From positions 1 to 40,643 of the forward strand of contig JACPTI010000004.1 of the NCBI GenBank assembly GCA_016192845.1: a stretch of 40,643 nt of DNA, in the 5' to 3' direction. This document shows, piece after piece, positions 15,461 to 22,768 of this stretch (position 1 is its first letter; each line of letters starts with the position of its first letter). This DNA is from Acidobacteriota bacterium. Its GTDB lineage: Bacteria > Acidobacteriota > Vicinamibacteria > Vicinamibacterales > UBA2999. A program made the translations under genes and the position numbers. Below the pieces are notes generated by a model. The model did no database searches, was not told the origin of the DNA, and saw only the letters and a program-made list of their open reading frames with translations.

Positions 15461-16572
15461 CGCTGCTGGACGTCGACTTCGAGTTCCGGTACCCGCCTTC
15501 GACCGGCTCCGGCGAGGCAGGCCGGGAGGGCGCGTCCGTTGCCTGCCGCTGGCGGGATCCGGTCGGGGAGCCGCGCGTGACGGTGTTCCTCGGCGCCTCC
15601 GGCTCCGGCAAGACGACGGTGCTGCGCTGCCTGGCCGGGCTGGAGCGGCCGCAGCGCGGGCACGTGCGCTTCGGCGACCACGTCTGGTTCGACGCGGAGC
15701 GGCGCGTGCATCTGCCGCCGGACCGGCGCGACGTCGGCGTGCTCTTCCAGGAGTACGCGCTGTTTCCCCACCTCACCGTTGCGCAGAACATCGCGTTCGG
15801 CGCACGGCATCTGACGCACGCCGCGGTCGCCGCGCGTGTCGGCGAGCTGCTCGACACCTTCCGGCTGCGGGGGCTGGAAGGGCGCCGGCCCCGGCAGCTC
15901 TCGGGCGGCCAGCAGCAGCGGGTTGCCCTGGCGCGCGCGGTCTTCCGCGTCCCGAAGCTGCTGCTGCTCGACGAGCCGCTGTCCGCCGTGGATCGGCCGA
16001 CGGGCGACGAGCTGCGCGAGGAGCTCCGCTCGCTCATCCGCGCCCTGGCCATTCCGGCCTACATCGTCAGCCACGACCGCGTCGACGCCTTGACGCTGGC
16101 GGACCGGACCGTGCTGATCGACGGAGGGCGGATCATCCAGAGCGGCACGACGCAGGAGGTGTTCGACCATCCCGCGTCGGCCGCCGCCGCACGCCTCGTC
16201 GGGGTCGACACGATTCTCCTCGGCCGCATTGCGGCGGTCGAGGACGGCCTCGCGCGTATCATTGTGGCCGGCCGGGAAGTGCGGGCGCAGGCGCCGGCCG
16301 AGGCTGGGCACGAGGCGGCGCTCTGCATCCGGGCCGAGGACGTCGCGCTCGCGCGCCACGATGTCACCGATTCGAGCGTGATGAACCGCTGGCGCGCGAC
16401 CATCGTGACCGAGACGATGGAGGGGCCGTTCGTCCGCGTCGGGCTCGACTGCGGGTTCCGCCTCTCCGCGCTCGTCACGCGCGACGCGTGGCGGCGGCTC
16501 GCGCTGAAGCCGGGCGATGATGCGTGGGCGATCGTCAAAGCGGCGACGATTCGCTCGTTGCCGAGGAATTAG
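15457..16572 (+). CDS. modC: ModC, molybdate ABC transporter ATPase
   Basis: ATP-binding subunit of 371 residues: Walker A FLGASGSGKTTVLRCLAG, Q-loop FQEYALFPHLTV, signature LSGGQQQRVALARA, Walker B LLLLDEPLSAVD, H-switch IVSHDR, then a C-terminal TOBE-type region (from about residue 255, NRWRATIVTETMEGPFVRVGLDCGFRLSALVTR). The spacing from the start to Walker A (about 47 residues) is roughly ten longer than usual and contains PPSTGSGEAGREG, a Gly/Ser/Pro-rich stretch that may be a small insertion. ATG 15457 overlaps modB. Ends TAG. Confidence 0.93.
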   Translation: MTLLDVDFEFRYPPSTGSGEAGREGASVACRWRDPVGEPRVTVFLGASGSGKTTVLRCLAGLERPQRGHVRFGDHVWFDAERRVHLPPDRRDVGVLFQEYALFPHLTVAQNIAFGARHLTHAAVAARVGELLDTFRLRGLEGRRPRQLSGGQQQRVALARAVFRVPKLLLLDEPLSAVDRPTGDELREELRSLIRALAIPAYIVSHDRVDALTLADRTVLIDGGRIIQSGTTQEVFDHPASAAAARLVGVDTILLGRIAAVEDGLARIIVAGREVRAQAPAEAGHEAALCIRAEDVALARHDVTDSSVMNRWRATIVTETMEGPFVRVGLDCGFRLSALVTRDAWRRLALKPGDDAWAIVKAATIRSLPRN

Positions 16573-16602
16573 ATCACGATAGAATCGAGTAGACGTGCAC
16601 CG

Positions 16603-17109
16603 ATGAGATCACGGCTTCGTCCCGCTTTGCTCGTTGTCCTCCCTGTGCTGCTGCTGGCCGGCTGCCGGCAGGCCGACGGCCCCGTTCCCGTTCCCGATGC
16701 CGGAACGCAAGGAGATCTGAGAGATATCCAGCGCGGGCTGCAGTACATCGCGTCCGGGTCCGACCCGAGCGCACCGGCGGATTTTGCCGCCGATCTCCGG
16801 AAGTACGTCGAGGACGAGGAAGTGTACGCGGTACCTGCGGTCAATGAGCTGTCGCAACGCACGACACAGGCCGTCAAGGGCACCAGGCTGCCGGATCAGA
16901 CCGCGCAGCGTCTGGCGCACAATCTGTGGCTCGCCATCATGGCGCGCGAGATGAGCGATCGGCAGACGGAGACGCTGCAGAACGACACGCAGTCGCTGCT
17001 GATGTCGGTGGGCGTCGCCGAGCCGCAGGCGCAGCAGGTGGCCGCGCAGGTTGGCGAAGTGCGGCGGGCGCTCACCAGCCGAGTCCGCCGCTGGTACGAG
17101 TGGTTCTAA
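16603..17109 (+). CDS. Lipoprotein of unknown function
   Basis: A 168-residue protein with a lipoprotein signal peptide: MRSRLRPALLVVLPVLLLAGCRQ, lipobox LAGC with Cys at residue 21. The mature part is mostly predicted helix, acidic then neutral (DLRDIQRGLQYIASG, ADLRKYVEDEEVYAVPAVNELSQR, LQNDTQSLLMSVGVAEPQAQQVAAQVGEVRR), ending with an aromatic tail RRWYEWF. No family recognised. It stands alone, 30 bp after modC, convergent with metK (1-bp gap). A TAGAAT box 18 nt upstream could be its -10. Confidence 0.65.
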   Translation: MRSRLRPALLVVLPVLLLAGCRQADGPVPVPDAGTQGDLRDIQRGLQYIASGSDPSAPADFAADLRKYVEDEEVYAVPAVNELSQRTTQAVKGTRLPDQTAQRLAHNLWLAIMAREMSDRQTETLQNDTQSLLMSVGVAEPQAQQVAAQVGEVRRALTSRVRRWYEWF

Positions 17110-17110
17110 G

Positions 17111-18247
17111 TCAGCGCGCGACGGCGGCCGGCTTCTCGACCGTCTCCCACGGCAACCCCGGGCGCCCGAAGTGGCCGTAGTTGGTCGTGGTGCGGTAGAT
17201 CGGCCGCAGCAGATCGAGCCGCTCGATGATCGCGCGCGGCCGGAAGTCGAACGCATTCATCACGAACTCGGCGGCGGCCTGCTCGTCGCCGGTCCCGAAC
17301 GTCTCGACCTTCACCGACACGGGCCTCGCCATGCCGATGGCGTAGCCGACCTGAATCTCCGCCTTCTTCGCCAGGCCCGACGCCACGACCTGCTTGGCGA
17401 CGTAACGGCAGAAGTAGGCGCTGCTCCGGTCGACCTTCGAGGGGTCCTTGCCGCTGAAGGCGCCGCCGCCGTGGTGCCCGGCGCCGCCGTAGCTGTCGGC
17501 GATGATCTTGCGGCCGGTGACGCCGGCGTCGGCCGACGGCCCGCCGTGGGTGAAGCTCCCGGTAGGGTTCACGTACAGCGTGATGTCCTTCCGCCACCAG
17601 TCGGCCAGCACCCGGGGCCCGAGCTCCTCGCGGACGTACTCGGTGATCTTCCTCTGGTCGGCGTCGGGCGTGTGCTGCGTGGAGACGACCACCGCCGTCA
17701 CTTCCTTCGGGGTGTTGTTCTCGTAGAGCACCGACACCTGGGACTTGCTGTCCGGGCGGAGCCACGTCACCCTGCGGGCCTTGCGGTCCTCGCTCAGCCC
17801 CTTCGTCAGCTTGTGGGCGAGCAGGAGGGGCAGCGGCATCAGCTCGAGCGACTCGTCGGTGGCGTAGCCGAACATGATTCCCTGATCGCCCGCCCCCTGA
17901 TCGCCGCTCTGGCTCGTCGCGGCGGTCACGCCCTGATCGATCTCCTGCGACTGCCGCGTGATGAGCGAGAGGAGCTTGAGCGTGCTGTCGCAGAACGGCT
18001 CGGAGGGATCCGTGTAGCCGATCTCGCGGACGGCCTGGCGCACGATGCGGTCGAAGTCGAGCCTGGCGTTGGTCGTGATTTCGCCGGCCAGCACCACCGT
18101 GTCGCTCTTGCACAAGGTCTCGCATGCGACGCGGCTGTCCTTGTCCTGCTCGATGCAGGCATCCAGGACCGAGTCCGAGATGTAGTCGCAGACCTTGTCC
18201 GGGTGTCCCTCGGAAACCGATTCAGACGAGAAGATGTAACGCGACAT
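17111..18247 (-). CDS. metK: MetK, S-adenosylmethionine synthetase
   Basis: Makes S-adenosylmethionine from methionine and ATP in the cytoplasm. The 378-residue protein begins MSRYIFSSESVSEGHPDKVCDYISDSVLD and has the two signature sequences: GAGDQGIMFGYATDES and GGGAFSGKDPSKVDRS. KIIADSYGGAGHHGG and PTGSFTHGGPSADAGVTGRK complete the active-site loops. The start at 18247 has a good ribosome site (AAGGAGCACC). The annotated frame could extend to 18301 but that part overlaps the leader. A terminator-like hairpin lies 60 bp upstream, suggesting attenuation. Confidence 0.97.
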   Translation of the reverse strand: MSRYIFSSESVSEGHPDKVCDYISDSVLDACIEQDKDSRVACETLCKSDTVVLAGEITTNARLDFDRIVRQAVREIGYTDPSEPFCDSTLKLLSLITRQSQEIDQGVTAATSQSGDQGAGDQGIMFGYATDESLELMPLPLLLAHKLTKGLSEDRKARRVTWLRPDSKSQVSVLYENNTPKEVTAVVVSTQHTPDADQRKITEYVREELGPRVLADWWRKDITLYVNPTGSFTHGGPSADAGVTGRKIIADSYGGAGHHGGGAFSGKDPSKVDRSSAYFCRYVAKQVVASGLAKKAEIQVGYAIGMARPVSVKVETFGTGDEQAAAEFVMNAFDFRPRAIIERLDLLRPIYRTTTNYGHFGRPGLPWETVEKPAAVAR

Positions 18248-18301
18248 GGTGCTCCTTCGCACGCCGCCGCGCGCGCGGCGGGGGCCAGCATCAGCCAACA
18301 C

Positions 18302-18340
18302 AAAAAAGCCCGCCGACTGCGTCGCGGGCCTCCTCGCGAC
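18302..18340 (-). terminator. Intrinsic terminator with alternative stem in the metK leader
   Basis: On the minus strand: stem GCCCGC / GCGGGC with a 10-nt loop and six U residues (A tract 18302-18307). A competing stem GTCGCG / CGCGAC (18340-18335 with 18326-18321) overlaps the first arm by three bases, so the two folds exclude each other. There is no minus-strand gene upstream for it to terminate, so it acts inside the metK leader. No known SAM riboswitch class was recognised. Confidence 0.65.
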
Positions 18341-18395
18341 CTCGATAGTGTGCAGATGCCCGGGCGCGGCCCATCAAGTGGGCGGTACCCCACCG

Positions 18396-18433
18396 CCACC
18401 CCACCGCGCACGCGTGCGCGGTGGGGACCCCGG
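18396..18433. repeat. Second copy of the hisH palindromic repeat (inverted)
   Basis: Reverse complement of 3720-3757 with one mismatch in 38 bp; arms CCCCACCGCGCA and TGCGCGGTGGGG meet at a CGCG centre. A partial copy of its outer part (GGGGACCCCGG) follows at about 18451-18463. Located in the metK leader region. Confidence 0.8.
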
Positions 18434-18556
18434 CTCGCGCAGCGCGCGATGGGGACCCCGGGCGATCTCCGCGCTCGCGAAACGCCACAGTATAGACCAT
18501 TGTAGGCCGCGGGCCTCATGCCCCAGGCCTCAGGAGGTCTCAGGAGGCCTCGGGAC

Positions 18557-18997
18557 GTGCTGATTCTCGTGCATCACGGCGACGCGGTCGGTCCCGACGT
18601 CGACCCGACGCGCCCGCTCTCGGCTGCCGGGCGCGCCGCGGCCGCGCGGCTCGCGACCGAGGCGGCCTCGCGCGGAGTCCGGCCCGACGTGATCTGGCAC
18701 AGCGGCAAACTGCGCGCGCGCCAGACGGCGGAACTGTTCTGGCGCGCCTGCAACCCGCTGGCAGGGTTCTCCGCCGAGCCGGGACTGCAACCCGACGATC
18801 CACCGGCGCGGATGCGCGACCGGCTGGCTGGCGAGTCGCGCAGCGTCGTGCTCGTCGGCCACATGCCGAACCTTGCGCGATTGCTGCACGTGCTGCGCGG
18901 CCGCCCGGCCGGCGAGCCCCCGGATTTTCCCCTGCACGGTTGCGTCGCGCTCGGCGCCGACGGAGACTCTTGGAAGGAACTCTGGCGTTTGATCTGA
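18557..18997 (+). CDS. Histidine phosphatase, SixA-like
   Basis: Branch-1 histidine phosphatase of about 147 residues from GTG 18557, which has AGGAGG nine bases upstream; an in-frame ATG at 18518 would add 13 residues encoded by a 10-bp direct repeat. Motifs: VLILVHHGDA (catalytic loop), DVIWHSGKLRARQTAELFW, and SRSVVLVGHMPNLARLLHVL with the second catalytic His. The usual RHG is HHG here: the phosphohistidine His is kept but the preceding Arg is replaced by His. The likely substrate is phosphohistidine on a protein, or a small phosphate ester. Confidence 0.75.
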   Translation: MLILVHHGDAVGPDVDPTRPLSAAGRAAAARLATEAASRGVRPDVIWHSGKLRARQTAELFWRACNPLAGFSAEPGLQPDDPPARMRDRLAGESRSVVLVGHMPNLARLLHVLRGRPAGEPPDFPLHGCVALGADGDSWKELWRLI

Positions 18998-19006
18998 TCG
19001 TTCAGC

Positions 19007-19247
19007 TCACCATCTGAATGTGAGGCCGGCGGTTGCGCGCCAGAAGTCGAAGTCGCCGAAGTCGATGTCGAACTCGTTGTCTTCTTCGGGATCGGTGAGC
19101 GCACGATAGTACCGGAGATCGCCGCGGAAGCCGACATGATCGGTCATGAACCCCATCGCGCCACCGCCGATGTTGATGCCGAACTCGTCGTTGGTGACCT
19201 CGAACAGGTCGTCGTCGCTCTGCACGTAGAAAGACCCACTTCTTCAT
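19007..19247 (-). pseudogene. Outer-membrane beta-barrel protein, internally deleted
   Basis: The C-terminal 70 residues (DLFEVTNDEFGINIGGGAMGF, FRGDLRYYRALTDPEEDNEFDIDFGDFDFWRATAGLTFRW, ending in the OMP signature FRW) are a clear barrel C-terminus. Upstream, a proper gene start exists: GGAGGAACGGAC-ATG at 19247 encoding MKKWVFL, the first residues of a signal peptide, but it joins the barrel part out of frame. A normal protein would have about 100 more residues between, so an internal deletion removed the signal core and most strands. Probably non-functional. Confidence 0.65.
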
Positions 19248-19300
19248 GTCCGTTCCTCCCTGCGCGCCAGCCGCTGCAAGCGACATACCCGAAGGGGCTA

Positions 19301-19349
19301 GCCGGTAGCCGGTAGCTGGTAGCCGGTAGTCGGTAGTCGGTAGCTGGAA
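19301..19349. repeat. Seven-unit heptamer array (GCCGGTA type)
   Basis: Units: GCCGGTA, GCCGGTA, GCTGGTA, GCCGGTA, GTCGGTA, GTCGGTA, GCTGGAA; exactly 49 bp, one orientation only. It lies between the decarboxylase stop (19369) and the start of the barrel remnant. Confidence 0.9.
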
Positions 19350-19368
19350 GCAGAGCTGAGCCGGGCGA

Positions 19369-20802
19369 TCAGCGGATCGATGTGGCGAGCTGTGCGATAT
19401 GGCGTTTGAGGAGCGCCCACGCGCGCGCGACATGTACTTCCGTCGTGCGCAGATGCCCCACCGCGAGACGCAGCACGAACCGGTCGTTGAGTCGCGTGTG
19501 AGAAAGGAAGACCTCGCCGGTCGCGTTCACCGCGTCGAGCAGCTGCGCGTTGAGCGCGTCGAGCTCCGCCGCGGTGCCGCGGAACCCGTGCGGCCGGGCT
19601 CGGAAGCACACGACGCTGAACGGCACAGGCGCGAGCCGCTCGAAATCAGGATCCGCATCGACCCAGCCCGCGAAGAGCTGCGCCAGCCGGATGTGCTCGG
19701 CAAGCGCGGCGCGGATCCCCTCGGCGCCGACGTGCCTCAGCACCATCCAGAGCTTCAGCGCGCGGAACCGGCGCCCCAGCTGGATGCCCGTGTCCATCAG
19801 GTTGCGCGCGCCGCGCGATGCCTCCGCCGTCTGCAGATACTCGGGCACGAGCGAAAACGCCTGGCGGACCACATCCATTCGACGGCAGTAGAACGCGCTG
19901 AGATCGAACGGCACGAAGAGCCACTTGTGCGGATTGACGACGATCGAATCGGCCTGCTCCCAGCCGTCGAACCGCGGCCGGTAGCCCGGCAGCATGGCGG
20001 TCACGCCGGCGTACGCCGCGTCGACGTGCAGCCATACGCCCTCACGCCGGCAGAGGTCCGCGACCGCGCGCACCGGATCGACGCTCGTTGTCGACGTGGT
20101 GCCGATCGTCGCGACAACGGCGAGCGGCGTGATGCCCGCCGCCCGGTCTTCGGCCAACGCGTCGCCGAGCGCGTCGGCACGCATGCGGAACTCGTCGTCT
20201 GCGGGGACATGCCGCAGCGCGCGATGGCCGAGGCCCAGGAGAATGACGGCCTTGTCGACGGAGGAGTGCGCGTGCTCGGAGCAGTAGACCCGGAGCGGTG
20301 GACAGCCGGCGAGCCCCGTCTCGCGGGTCTGCGGCAGCGCCGCGTGCCGGGCGGCGGCGAGCGCATGCAGGCTGGCTATCGAGGCGGTGTCGTAGATCAC
20401 GCCCTCGAACGAGTCGGGGAGGCCGAGCAGGCCGCGCAGCCAGCCGAGCGCCACGTCCTCGAGCTCGGTTGCCGCCGGCGACGTGCGCCACAGCATCGCC
20501 TGCTGATTGAGGGCGGCGGCGAGGAACTCCGCGAGCACGCCGGGTGCGCTGGCGGTAATCGCGAAGTACCCGAAGAAGCCGGGATGATTCCAGTGCGTCA
20601 GCGCGGGCACGAGGACCCGCTCGAAGTCCGCGAAGATCGCCTCGAACGGCTCGCCGCGCTCGGGAGCCGTGGCAGGCAGCGCGCGCCGCACGTCGCCGGG
20701 CGCGACGCGCGGCAGCACGGGGTACCGCTCGGATCCCGCCAGGTACTCCGCAATCCACTCCACGAGCGCGTAGCCGTGGCGGCGGAACGAGGAGGGGTCC
20801 AT
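19369..20802 (-). CDS. Pyridoxal-dependent aromatic amino acid decarboxylase
   Basis: A 477-residue group II decarboxylase. Motifs: HWNHPGFFGYFAITASAPGVLAEFLAAALNQQAMLW near the N-terminus, YCSEHAHSSVDKAVILLG (ring-stacking His), LWLHVDAAYAG-type segment VWLHVDAAYAGVTAML, and the PLP lysine in IVVNPHKWLFVPFDLSAFY. The C-terminal DRFVLRLAVGHLRTTEVHVARAW matches aromatic-L-amino-acid decarboxylases (Tyr/Trp/DOPA type). Start ATG 20802 is taken because family homology begins with MDPSSFRRHGYALVEWIAEYL; upstream codons belong to a heptamer array. Product would be an aromatic amine; substrate preference is not readable. Confidence 0.88.
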   Translation of the reverse strand: MDPSSFRRHGYALVEWIAEYLAGSERYPVLPRVAPGDVRRALPATAPERGEPFEAIFADFERVLVPALTHWNHPGFFGYFAITASAPGVLAEFLAAALNQQAMLWRTSPAATELEDVALGWLRGLLGLPDSFEGVIYDTASIASLHALAAARHAALPQTRETGLAGCPPLRVYCSEHAHSSVDKAVILLGLGHRALRHVPADDEFRMRADALGDALAEDRAAGITPLAVVATIGTTSTTSVDPVRAVADLCRREGVWLHVDAAYAGVTAMLPGYRPRFDGWEQADSIVVNPHKWLFVPFDLSAFYCRRMDVVRQAFSLVPEYLQTAEASRGARNLMDTGIQLGRRFRALKLWMVLRHVGAEGIRAALAEHIRLAQLFAGWVDADPDFERLAPVPFSVVCFRARPHGFRGTAAELDALNAQLLDAVNATGEVFLSHTRLNDRFVLRLAVGHLRTTEVHVARAWALLKRHIAQLATSIR

Positions 20803-20809
20803 GTCGACG

Positions 20810-20880
20810 CCCAAGTCCCAACGCCCAACTCCCAACCGTCCAGTCGATGCGTGGGAGTTGGGAATTGGAAGTAGGGAGTT
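20810..20880. repeat. Inverted heptamer arrays without a gene (hairpin)
   Basis: Left arm 20810-20837: CCCAAGT, CCCAACG, CCCAACT, CCCAACC. Right arm 20853-20880: GGGAGTT, GGGAATT, GGAAGTA, GGGAGTT. The four-unit arms can pair around a 15-nt loop. The array fills the gap between the decarboxylase start (20802) and the TAG stop (20885-20883) of the phosphatase gene. Confidence 0.9.
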
Positions 20881-20882
20881 GC

Positions 20883-21410
20883 CTATTGGTGGCTCTTGAT
20901 GTAGCTGGTGACGAACGCCTCGAGCCCCGGATTGTTCAAGCCGATCGCCTTCCCTTCCGCCAGCGCCCGGTCGAGCGGCCACTTGTCCTGGAGCGCCCGC
21001 TTGATCGCCCACATGCCGCCCACGCGGCTCGCCGAGCCGCAGTGGATGAAGACCGGCTGGTTGCTGCGATCGGAGACGGCGGCGAGGAAGCTGTCGACCA
21101 CCTTCGAGTCGGGCATCGCCGCATTGAACGGCAGATGGATGTACTTCAGCCCGGCAGCCTGTGCCGCCGCGCGTCCGGCCTCGACGTTCGCGCCTTCCTC
21201 GGTCGGGAGCCGGAGGTTGATGACGGACACGAAGCCTTCCTTCTTCAACGTGGCCATCGCGGCCGGGTCGACCTGACCGCCGCAGCCCACGGTGGCGTCC
21301 ACCCGCGAGTAGTTCCGGATGCCGGGAACTTCCTTCTTCTGGACCTGCGCAAGCGCAGGCATCGTGACAAGCGCGGTAAAGGCGGCCGCAAGCGCAATGC
21401 GAATCATCAT
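20883..21410 (-). CDS. Exported DSP-like tyrosine phosphatase family protein
   Basis: A 175-residue protein starting MMIRIALAAAFTALVTMPALAQ (signal peptide) at ATG 21410, with AGGAG seven bases upstream. Core: GIRNYSRVDATVGCGGQVDPAAMATLKKEGFVSVINLRLPTEEGA and the catalytic P-loop VFIHCGSASRVGGMW, which fits the cysteine phosphatase pattern HCxxxxxR/HCxxxxR. This resembles the beta-lactamase-hydrolase-like/DSP-like group (DUF442). It is probably periplasmic. An upstream in-frame start at 21464 falls in the repeat hairpin and is rejected. Stop is TAG, abutting the heptamer hairpin at 20810-20880. Confidence 0.78.
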   Translation of the reverse strand: MMIRIALAAAFTALVTMPALAQVQKKEVPGIRNYSRVDATVGCGGQVDPAAMATLKKEGFVSVINLRLPTEEGANVEAGRAAAQAAGLKYIHLPFNAAMPDSKVVDSFLAAVSDRSNQPVFIHCGSASRVGGMWAIKRALQDKWPLDRALAEGKAIGLNNPGLEAFVTSYIKSHQ

Positions 21411-21442
21411 AGGCCTACTCCTGGCGGGGAATTTTACACCTA

Positions 21443-21484
21443 GTAGGCAGTAGGCAGCAGTCACTGCCTACCGCCTACTGCCGA
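21443..21484. repeat. Six-unit heptamer palindrome
   Basis: GTAGGCA, GTAGGCA, GCAGTCA, CTGCCTA, CCGCCTA, CTGCCGA: the orientation flips in the middle while the 7-bp phase is kept. The fifth unit supplies the TAG stop (21477-21475) of the glycine-zipper gene. Confidence 0.9.
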
Positions 21485-22431
21485 CTTTTCGACGTGACGG
21501 TGGCGGGCTCGAGCAGGCGCACCGTCACGGGCGTGCCCGTCGGGAGCGTGGCGGGATTCCGCCCGCCGGCCAGCACCGCTGCGGTGCCCGTGCCGGCCCC
21601 AATCGACCCGCCGATGGCGGCGCCCCGGGCGCCGCCGAGGATGCCTCCGATGATCGTGCCGCCAATCGCGCCGCCGCCGATCTTGGTCGCGCTTTCCCCA
21701 CCCGGTCCGTCGCCCTCGCGAGAGATCGCGTCGGTCTCAATCGGTACGCGGGTCCCGTCCGCCAGGACGATCGACGTGAAGCGGACGGCCAGGCGTGCGC
21801 GATCGCGCAGCCGGCCGCCGCGCTCGACGAGCGTCACCTCGCCGTACGCCTGCGCACCGGCAGGAATGGCCACCCGTTCGCCCACCCGGACGTCGCGCGT
21901 GACGCGTGCGACCACTTGATCCTCGACTTTGGCGCGCTCGCTCGTCAGCGACGTCTCCAGCTGGAGGCCGACGACGGAGTCGGCGGGAATCACGAGATCC
22001 ACGAACTCGGGCGCGGGGGGCTCTGCGGCTCGCGGCGGCTGGGCCGCCTCCGGAGCGGTAGGGGCAGCGGATACCGGGTCCACGACTCGATGCGTTGCCA
22101 CGGGTGCGGACGGCGGCGCCTCCACGGCGCCGGCGGCCGGTTGCGGGCGTCGAGGCGCGGCTGCGCGCGCGGCAGCGGGGCGCGCCGCGGTACGGCGTTC
22201 GACGCGCGGAGCCGGCTGCACACCGGGCGTGCGCGGCGTGGCCGGGTCCGCCGCATCGGCCGCGGCGGGCGCGGTCGGTTCCACGTCCTGTTCCGTCGCC
22301 TCCAGTGCAACGCCTGGTGCGGGCGCAGTTGACGCCGGTCGGTCACCGCGCGTGGCGAGGTATACGCCGCCCGCGCCTGCCGTGACGCAGACGGCCGCTG
22401 CGACGGCGAGCGCCGTTCTGCCGATCTCCAT
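21475..22431 (-). CDS. Membrane-anchored glycine-zipper protein of unknown function
   Basis: A 318-residue protein from ATG 22431 (AAGGAG eight bases upstream). Layout: one N-terminal membrane helix (LAVAAAVCVTAGAGGVYLA), a long Ala/Pro-rich linker (about residues 30-150), a beta-rich domain (VDLVIPADSVVGLQLETSLTSERAKVEDQVVARVTRDVRVGERVAIPAGAQAYGEVTLV ... RLAVRFTSIVLADGTRVPIETD) and a glycine zipper (GGGAIGGTIIGGILGGARGAAIGGSIGAG). The beta domain resembles the C-terminal part of TrbI/VirB10-like proteins and related envelope proteins. It is probably periplasmic, anchored in the inner membrane and inserting or oligomerising through the zipper. The stop TAG is inside a heptamer palindrome. Confidence 0.65.
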   Translation of the reverse strand: MEIGRTALAVAAAVCVTAGAGGVYLATRGDRPASTAPAPGVALEATEQDVEPTAPAAADAADPATPRTPGVQPAPRVERRTAARPAAARAAAPRRPQPAAGAVEAPPSAPVATHRVVDPVSAAPTAPEAAQPPRAAEPPAPEFVDLVIPADSVVGLQLETSLTSERAKVEDQVVARVTRDVRVGERVAIPAGAQAYGEVTLVERGGRLRDRARLAVRFTSIVLADGTRVPIETDAISREGDGPGGESATKIGGGAIGGTIIGGILGGARGAAIGGSIGAGTGTAAVLAGGRNPATLPTGTPVTVRLLEPATVTSKSRQ

Positions 22432-22627
22432 CGATTCGCTCCTTTCGCGCCCGCCAGGAGCAAGGCCCGTGCCCCACCGCGGCCGGCGTTTTCCGGAGAA
22501 ACTTGCCGGATGCGGGGTGTGCCGCGGCGACCTCTTTTGGGGATCCGTCCTCTGCGGAGTGCGCATGGGCTTCTCACGAGCGTGGCTCAGCTTGCCGCCC
22601 ATCACGATCTCGGAAATACTCGCGCGA

Positions 22628-22768
22628 ATGACTCGCTCGTCGAGCGATCGCGATCGCGCGGCTCGCGGACGGCTGCGGCGCACGGCTCGTCCGGTCGATC
22701 TCGTGCTCTACGTCAGTCCGAGCTCACGCTACACACAGACGGCGCGGCGCAACTGTGAGGCGCTTTGA
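22628..22768 (+). pseudogene. KaiB-like protein, N-terminal fragment
   Basis: A 46-residue frame (MTRSSSDRDRAARGRLRRTA then RPVDLVLYVSPSSRYTQTARRN) matches the first beta strand and helix of KaiB-like thioredoxin-fold domains, then stops at TGA 22766-22768. It ends where the KaiB-like gene on the opposite strand ends, so the two truncated copies are tail to tail. The 195 bp between this and the glycine-zipper start hold no other gene. Confidence 0.6.

Noticed and set aside
15487..15540. Palindromic insertion in the N-terminus of modC
   Set aside because: A Gly/Ser/Pro-rich extra stretch is visible, but no clear DNA palindrome or second copy was found in the window.
18291..18500. Leader peptide for metK (69-codon minus-strand frame)
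   Set aside because: It has no Met or other regulatory codon run and simply reads through the palindromic repeat.
22432..22627. Gene upstream of the glycine-zipper protein
   Set aside because: Short frames only; no ribosome site or family motif, so it is treated as non-coding leader.
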